DNA of 64,000 nt from contig JAALGZ010000040.1 of assembly GCA_015227615.1 (NCBI GenBank), positions 62,001 to 126,000 of the forward strand, read 5' to 3'. A model generated the notes under the pieces. That model was not told the origin of the DNA and did no database searches. It saw nothing but the letters and a program-made list of their open reading frames with translations. The DNA is from Labyrinthula sp. Ha (Eukaryota > Sar > Bigyra > Labyrinthulida > Labyrinthulaceae). Positions 57,201-64,000 of this stretch are shown in pieces (the first letter of the stretch is position 1; each line of letters begins with the position of its first letter). A program made the translations under genes and the position numbers.

Positions 57201-58614
57201 TTCACGAATGTCCTCCCGAATTATATTTATCTTCTTGATAAGATGTCCGCAACAGAATTTATTCTTCTTTTGTAAATTACCAATCAACTTGAAGCTCCCT
57301 GATGATATACTATCGTGTACTACCCTGAAATATTTCAAGTTGATAACCTCTAAAGTGCTTTACAAGAACTAACCGTTAATCCTCCAGGAAGAAAAAGTAA
57401 GGAAAATGGTACTTGTTGAATCTAAAGTTTGGCCCACGACATTCCTTCGGGCGATAACACTAGAGCAACTGCAGTCAATAGTTAATAGTTAGGGTGGGAG
57501 CAGCATAATACTTGTGTTAGACCGCCCTTATGCTTAGCTTGGAAACTAGGATCGATTTACCAGTCCCAAGGAAAGCCTCTGTCTCATGTTCACACTGTCG
57601 CTACAATCAGTCAGATTCCCTAAATCTATCGAATCATAGTTTATGGGGATGCAGGAAGTGAAACACGAGTAAACAACAAAAAAAAATAAGCAAAAAAGTC
57701 TTTCCCCATTTTCCTTCGTGTAATGTGATGTTTCAGTGCAGTACCAATGATGTTAAAAGGTATTATGCAGATTTAGCTTGGGACATAGTCTAACAGCACT
57801 TCGTTTGTAATATTTCAATGATGTAGGTTATCTGATGGAGTTTTCCTGGTATCTTAGTGATATTTGCGAAGGTTGGTCTTGAGCAGCAGTGAAACTAAAT
57901 GAACCTTGCCGCAGGAATGTATTCTGTCGAACCTATCTTGTGGCAATCAATGTGACCTTACAAGGCTTCCTAATAAGGATTCTCTGGGATGTAGTATTAA
58001 GAGCTTAGGATCAACACTTTTCGCTACTTGTGCTGTAACTGGGCTCTTGAGATATGTGATGTGGGAGAGGTAATTAAGCTGAACTTGGCTGTAGACAGGA
58101 ACGGAACGTGGGCTAACTGTTGGGATTTTGAGCCCCACAGTAGTGCTTTATGCTGACTTGACAAGTTTCGAGGCTAGGAGACGGTGAATGAATGGTGGGG
58201 CATTTGTCACAATACTACAGAGGCTCTGCACTCTGGACTAGTAACCGTGGTCCTGAACAATGAAGAATATATTTGCCTCTGTCACGCGTCGTTCAGTTTC
58301 TGAGAGGATGTAGAGAAGCTCGCTCTTTCTAGGTGTTCAGTTCCTTTGCTACCAACCTACAGCAGAACGAGGGCACTTGAATTGGCAGCAGGACATATTC
58401 TTCTGTAGAACCAGGATTCTAGGAGGTAAGAGTGTTAAAAATCACAGAGTCACACGTAGTTCCTATGGAATCCTGCGTTTCTTCATGTGGTAGCTCTCTT
58501 GCAGCTCCTCTATGTTCACCGGTACTGATAAAAGTTTCTTTGTTCATAAATTTTTCTTTTCTTAGAATTTAGTGTAGCTTTGAGATCACAATCCTCAACT
58601 ATTGGTTTATCGCT
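54216..58614. other. Gene-poor region
   Basis: No supported gene. A stretch at about 57.9-58.5 kb is visibly richer in G and C than its surroundings and may be the remains of an unrecognised insertion. Confidence 0.5.
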
Positions 58615-58692
58615 CAAATATATATATATATATAAACTAACTATTCTAGTTTTAATTTTATAAATTAAATTATATATAAAGTTAGTTTTTGT

Positions 58693-59029
58693 CGAATAGA
58701 CGGAGCAAAACAATAGAATAATTATATTTCCGTTCTATTGGAAATTAATTCCAGTATATAATCCATAACACTTAAGTAAATATCTAATTAACGGAATAAC
58801 GAAAAAAAGATCTTATTAAATATATCCAATTTTAAATCGTATAGACGGAGAAAGTATTCCGAAATTCTATAAGAGAAGAATAGAAGTAGTTAACATATAG
58901 TTAAGATTAAGAGTATATAAAATATTATGATATATGGTAGTTAAAATATTCTAAACTTACTCTATACTTTAGTTATATTTGAGAATAATTAATCATATTA
59001 AAAAATAAAACGTCTTCGGATAAACGGAG
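58693..59029 (+). promoter_or_regulatory. Triplicated CGxATAxACGGAG motif upstream of copy B
   Basis: 13-mers at 58693-58705, 58838-58850 and 59017-59029, that is about 395, 250 and 70 bp upstream of the ATG. Same set as upstream of copy A. Confidence 0.35.
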
Positions 59030-59087
59030 AAAAATATGGTTAATTTATTCAAAAAAAAAAATATCTTAACAAATTCAAAAAATAAAA

Positions 59088-60530
59088 ATGTTCGAGTTTA
59101 TTTCTCAAGGTAAAGATTACATTGTATATTCTATCAAGAAAATATTTGTGATACTACATCTTTTTCTCATATATGTTGGACTCTCCTTCAAGCTATCACC
59201 TACTTTCTCTGCTCATTATCACACACTTCAATTACTGTTTACTTTAGAACTCAAAAGAAGATTACCCCTATTAAAAAAGAAAAATACAGATCATGGACTG
59301 GTTAAGTTGAAAAACAAAGCTGTGGAACCAAAACTGACAGTTATTTTTGTTGGTGCAGGTCATTCTCACGTTCATACTTTAAAGATGTTACCAAAACTAA
59401 ATCTACCTATAGAAGTTATTGTGATCAACACAACTGTAAAAACTCCTTATTCTGGAATGCTTCCGGGATATATTCAAGGACTTTATTCTTTTGATGAAGC
59501 ACATATTGATGTTGCTGCACTTTGTGATCTTGCTCCAAATCAAGTTCATTTTATACAAGATACAGTAACAAAAATAGATGGAAAGAATAAAATTGTATAT
59601 TTTTCTTCTGGAAGAGATTCAATTCAAGGGGATATTATTACTATTGATACTGGATGTACTCCAAAATTACCACCAGAAATAGCAAAACAAGTTGAGAAAG
59701 AAGAAAATATTCTTCCTGTTAAACCTATTTCTAATTTTTCTCATAGATGGGAAAACCTTCAAGAAAAACTTAATTCTCTTACACGTCCAAGAATTGTTAT
59801 TGTTGGAGGTGGAGCAGCTGGAGTTGATTTATCACTTTCTCTGCATCAAATGAACTCAGCTTTTGATATTACAATAGTTTCTAAAACACCAAATTTAGTA
59901 CCCCATTTATCAAAACCTGCACAAAAAAGTTTAGTACAAGTTTTAAAAGATGCTGGAATTACTTTTATTCCAAACTTTGATGGAAATGATGTACAAGATA
60001 AAAATTATGTTGTTTCAAAAACTGGTAAAAAAGTTTTTTTTGATGTTCTCTTTTTATCTACAGATGCAAGAGCAGCTGAATTTCTGGGAAAATCTGATTT
60101 AAAAACAACTGCTGATAACTTTGTTAAAGTAAAAGCAACACTTGAATCTGTAAATACACCTGACGTGTTTGCTGTTGGAGATTGTTGTCATTTTGGAGAA
60201 ACTGGTTTACCAAAAGCAGGTGTTTTTGCTGTTCGTGAAGGACCTATTTTACTTGAAAACCTTACTCTAAGAATAAAGTCTTTACTTGCAAAAGATAGCA
60301 GTAAAAACTATGAACTTATAGATTATGTTCCTCAAACAAACTTTCTTGGAATCTTGGGAACAGGAAGAGATTTTTGTGTAGGTGTAAAAGGTGATATGGT
60401 ATTGCGTACACCTTGGATGTTTGATTTAAAAGATTGGATAGACAGAACATGGATGGCTGGATATCAAATATTCAACCATAAGAGAGAAGAAGAAAACTAC
60501 ACGAGAAAAACGTCTAATGGAAAATTGTAG
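59088..60530 (+). CDS. Stand-alone FAD/NAD(P) oxidoreductase, copy B
   Basis: 480 residues from an ATG, identical in protein to copy A except for DKNYVV (copy A has S). The same FAD, NAD(P) and terminal DVFAVGDCCHF motifs and the same basic tail are present. Where A and B differ inside the shared 818-bp tract, B agrees with the SelD fusion gene at both sites. It is intact, with its own upstream region duplicated, so it is probably expressed. Confidence 0.93.
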   Translation: MFEFISQGKDYIVYSIKKIFVILHLFLIYVGLSFKLSPTFSAHYHTLQLLFTLELKRRLPLLKKKNTDHGLVKLKNKAVEPKLTVIFVGAGHSHVHTLKMLPKLNLPIEVIVINTTVKTPYSGMLPGYIQGLYSFDEAHIDVAALCDLAPNQVHFIQDTVTKIDGKNKIVYFSSGRDSIQGDIITIDTGCTPKLPPEIAKQVEKEENILPVKPISNFSHRWENLQEKLNSLTRPRIVIVGGGAAGVDLSLSLHQMNSAFDITIVSKTPNLVPHLSKPAQKSLVQVLKDAGITFIPNFDGNDVQDKNYVVSKTGKKVFFDVLFLSTDARAAEFLGKSDLKTTADNFVKVKATLESVNTPDVFAVGDCCHFGETGLPKAGVFAVREGPILLENLTLRIKSLLAKDSSKNYELIDYVPQTNFLGILGTGRDFCVGVKGDMVLRTPWMFDLKDWIDRTWMAGYQIFNHKREEENYTRKTSNGKL

Positions 60531-60538
60531 CTTGGAAA

Positions 60539-63500
60539 GAGTGTTGTAAAGCTGAGGCTGGTGATATGAGTATGTTGGTGGTATACTAGTTACTGCCAAA
60601 GCTTGATTTAACTGTAAAAAGACATATATATATATATTTTTGTTAGCGTTCAATAGTTATTATACCTTTATTTCAGGAGATTAAAGTTAGCTGCTAGAGT
60701 TTCATCTTCTCTGAACGATCCCTTGCAAACTCAAGCAGAGTGGTGGTAAGGAAAATTCTGAGCCTTGGATAGGGAACCAAATGAGACATAAAGAGATCTT
60801 GGAACCGAAATTTCAACTTCATAGACCAAAACTAATTCTACTGGAGTTTTTTTCTAGCTTTGTTGAATAGTTTTACACTTTGCTTAAAACAGGTATTTTA
60901 CGAAGAACATGACTCAGTAAACTGTCCACGTCTACTTTCAGTGCAGGAAAGTCTAAATGACAAAAAAAAACAATAAATATGAACAACAATTATACCCAAG
61001 ATTTTGTCTTAGAAGCAAATATTCAGAACCTTGATCATGAAGAAAACAACAATTTTATGTAAATTGGATGAAAAATGAGAGAAGAACTGTCGTAAGTGCC
61101 TATTCTGCAGCTCTCCTTTTAAGACATTAATACAGAGTCCATTGATGGACAACACGTACTTGTTGGTTCTCATAAAAATTGTATGCTACAAGTCAAATTT
61201 AATGCTGTGATGAATAGTGATACTTGACTTGAGTCATTTTGCACCTCAAGAATAGCTTATAATAAGAATTCAAGCTTTCTACAAGGTGGATTAGCTCTTC
61301 TTCTCAAGCTGTTGTTCATCTTTATAGCAGTTAGCACTTTAACTTTAATTTGACTAAATTCACGACATATTAAATATTTCATCTTAGAGTTGGAATGAAG
61401 TAGGATCTACCGAACCACTGGCAGGTATAAGTTGGATATTATACAAGTTCAATCATGATTGTATGTCTGCTGCCTAGGGTGATACACAGGTTAACTTATG
61501 GTATTTAATGAAAATCGTTCTACAGGAGTAGACATGCGGAGGGTAGACCTGGATGATAAAATTAGATAACTGAAATAGTACTTAAAACCTTAGACTTTGT
61601 TTTCGAAGGAACCCTTGCGTCATGGAAAAAGTTGAAGAGGCTTAGCTGAAGTCTAAAACATAAGTGCTGGATCAAAAAATTTTAAGGATATAACTTCATT
61701 GTTCTTCGCCACTGCTGTATGGGGCAGATAAGTATTTTATTATAAAATTTGATACTTAGAACCATCAGACCATTGTTCATTGAGAAAGAAAGCTTACGTT
61801 CTATAAACATAAATCGTTATGTTTTTGTACTTAACTTACTCAAGAATAGAATTGCTCATAGTTTTTGCACTACTCATATTAACTAGACACCGAAACATCT
61901 TGCTCTATATTTGTTGTCTTTTAATAGCTGAAGGAAGTACGTTAGTAGTTTAGAAACTATTCAGAGCTTAAAGCTAACTTTCTTTGTTCTACACGTACTT
62001 GCACAATTGTTTTGGTATTCTCGCCACTAGTCCAAGAGCTAGTGGGTAGTTAGAAGTACCAAACATTACAAGACGTAACTCAAATTAACTCAACTCAAAA
62101 TATTCATAAGAAGCGAAAATAAATGCATACAACAACATTATAACTACTGAACCCTTATCTTAAACTAAAAAAATAAACATAAGAGCACTGAACTTATGAA
62201 AATGAGGGGGGGCATCTTTTCATTTATATGTTGAGCACTCAGAGATGCTTAGTTATAAGCATGATACTGCTTCTAACTCCACAGAAAAAAATATATTCCA
62301 GGCGAGTGAAAATTTTCACTAATATAGTTATATCTCTAAGATTAGAGCTCGATAGAATTAATCTAAACGCCAACCACAGCGGTTTTTTTGAATTTAGATA
62401 CTACCACCGTTGTACCTGAATTACTCAAACCCCATGGGTGTATTGGATGTTTGCTCTGATGTAGAGAAACCTGTGTGACGAGTTAACTTTGCAATGAGTG
62501 CATCTTAAAGAAAACTCCATCTAATAAATAAGAAGCTTATTCGTTGCTAAGAGAGTCAAGGAAACAAATTATTTAGGTACATTTTCATAAATGTAAGCTG
62601 TTTTTTCAAGTATGGTTGGAAGTCTTCTTTATTATTCTTTAGTTATTAATAGTCTCCCTTAGTGAGACAAAACAACTCAACTGACTACATATTCATATTT
62701 CCTGCTCCCTAGAAAAATATAAAAAACATCTTATATAGGCTCTATTGATAATTATTTTTTCTGCAATATACAAGCTATTTAAAATAATCAGTCAGGCTTA
62801 TTTGTGTAGCATAGTTTGTCGACTAGATATACAGATTAGACATGTTCTAGTTGGGTTGAATTCTAATCTAGCTATAATGAACATCCTTAAGGTGATTCAA
62901 GTTTAATCTACGATTTCCTTTTTGTAATATTAATCTTTAACTCTCGTGTGAATCCTTTCCCACTTTAGAAATATAGAATGTTTTTATCCTTTCCCTAGAA
63001 TTTAAATTTGGTGTATGTATCTACTTCATCGGCTACTAGTAACTTATATATTAATTTTATGTTGAGCTCTCCGTTCCTATTATTCTTTTCAGATAGCTCA
63101 CAAAATTTAATAAGCCGAAACATGTCAATACAAAATATGTGGTAGTAATCACTGCAACAAAAAAAAAATCCACGTAAACATTTCGGTACTGACAGGGAAC
63201 AAGACCACTAGCTCAAACAATTCTAGTTACCGTTAAATATATCAAAATAGTTTCACTGGAAAACTCTGGTGAATTGAATCAAATCATTTAAAACGATACA
63301 TTGTCAATGAACAAGACATTTTATCTTCCATTGCACTGTACTGTGAAAGAGCCAAAAGTTTTCTTCGTGAATTTGGTTGGGGTAGTAAATTGCAAAAGGT
63401 TTCACAGTAATTTGCTGTGCTTTCTTCTTTTTATTAATTTCGCTAAAACCATAATTGCAAGAAAAACTGAATTTTTTCGGAATTACTGAATATACCTACT

Positions 63501-64000
63501 TGTAAAACCACTTAAGCATCATAGTAACTGTCAGCTGGTATGGGGGAACCTTGCTCAATATAATTCTGCTGATAAGTTCATGCTAAGTTATAAAACTTAT
63601 GATAAATTAAAATTAAAATATCTATTACTTAAAAATTTGAGCTCTACTGGCACTTTTGTCTTGGAATGCTACTCTACTTCATTTAGCAAACAGATGGCGA
63701 AGCTATGTTCTGGAAGAACAAAAGGAGGTAATTAGCTCCCTACTGAGCAACAAAAGGCCTTAACGGTGTATTCAATAGCTCTTGCCTTGCTGGTGTCATA
63801 ACAACAACTAAGTCATATCCTTTGGGAAGTAATGAACTCCAATTTATCTTTTTTAATATTTCTTGCAACTTTTCTGTTCTATATATTCACACAGTAGATG
63901 TGCTTCACTACCCTAGTAAAAGCAACAACTAAAGTATACAACCAACAACCTTGATCGGGTTCCACAACATTCTGTTTCACTGAACCTACACACTTTATTA
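60539..64000. other. Gene-poor region
   Basis: No supported gene. The frames of 60-65 codons are unremarkable. Confidence 0.5.

Larger units (their letters stand above)
58615..60538 (+). repeat. Inverted 1.92-kb duplication, copy B
   Basis: Mirror partner of 35201-37120; starts in a TA microsatellite after CAAA and ends about 8 bp after the stop codon. The interval between the copies is 21.5 kb. Confidence 0.95.

Noticed and set aside
1-64000. tRNA and rRNA genes, CRISPR arrays, bacterial operons
   Set aside because: I found no complete tRNA (the only B box is in the SINE-like element), no rRNA text and no regular repeat-spacer array.

Overview
The window looks like nuclear DNA from a microbial eukaryote (protist). 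Most genes are single long ORFs, and the introns I can prove are extremely short GT-AG introns (29 nt in four cases, 31 nt in one). The DNA is AT-rich. The gene set is eukaryotic: a calcium-dependent protein kinase (CDPK), a RING protein, the Golgi/ER retrieval receptor Rer1, a mitochondrial-type ClpP, a single-subunit mitochondrial RNA polymerase, a seven-helix RGS protein and a MetX-family acyltransferase. The CDPK argues against animals and fungi and for an alveolate, stramenopile, rhizarian or plant-related lineage. I cannot name the species.

Layout. 1-1.8 kb: the 3' end of a CDPK and a convergent RING gene. 1.8-7.3 kb: gene-poor. 7.4-9.8 kb: a tandem-duplicated cystathionine beta-synthase/cysteine synthase-like gene (minus). 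9.8-13.8 kb: gene-poor, with a small tRNA-derived SINE-like insertion. 13.8-16.7 kb: Rer1, a secreted or ER-lumenal 2OG-Fe(II)-oxygenase-like protein and an unknown protein. 17-20 kb: gene-poor. 20.2-21.5 kb: a decayed LINE. 23.7-30 kb: a compact block with divergent clpP and mitochondrial RNA polymerase, then a selenophosphate synthetase fused to an FAD/NAD(P) oxidoreductase. 35.2-37.1 kb and 58.6-60.5 kb: two nearly identical inverted copies of a 1.92-kb unit carrying a stand-alone version of that oxidoreductase. Between them lie the 7TM-RGS gene, a giant Ala/Glu/Lys coiled-coil protein with a degenerate EF-hand, and MetX. The rest is long AT-rich sequence without recognisable genes.

Themes. 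Three sulfur/selenium genes occur (CBS-like, SelD fusion, MetX). Three look mitochondrial (ClpP, RNA polymerase, MetX). The strongest unusual signal is in the oxidoreductase family. An 818-bp tract inside the SelD fusion matches the stand-alone copies with only 3 and 1 mismatches, while homologous coding sequence on the N-terminal side is strongly diverged and the C-termini are unrelated. This points to recent ectopic gene conversion between dispersed loci.
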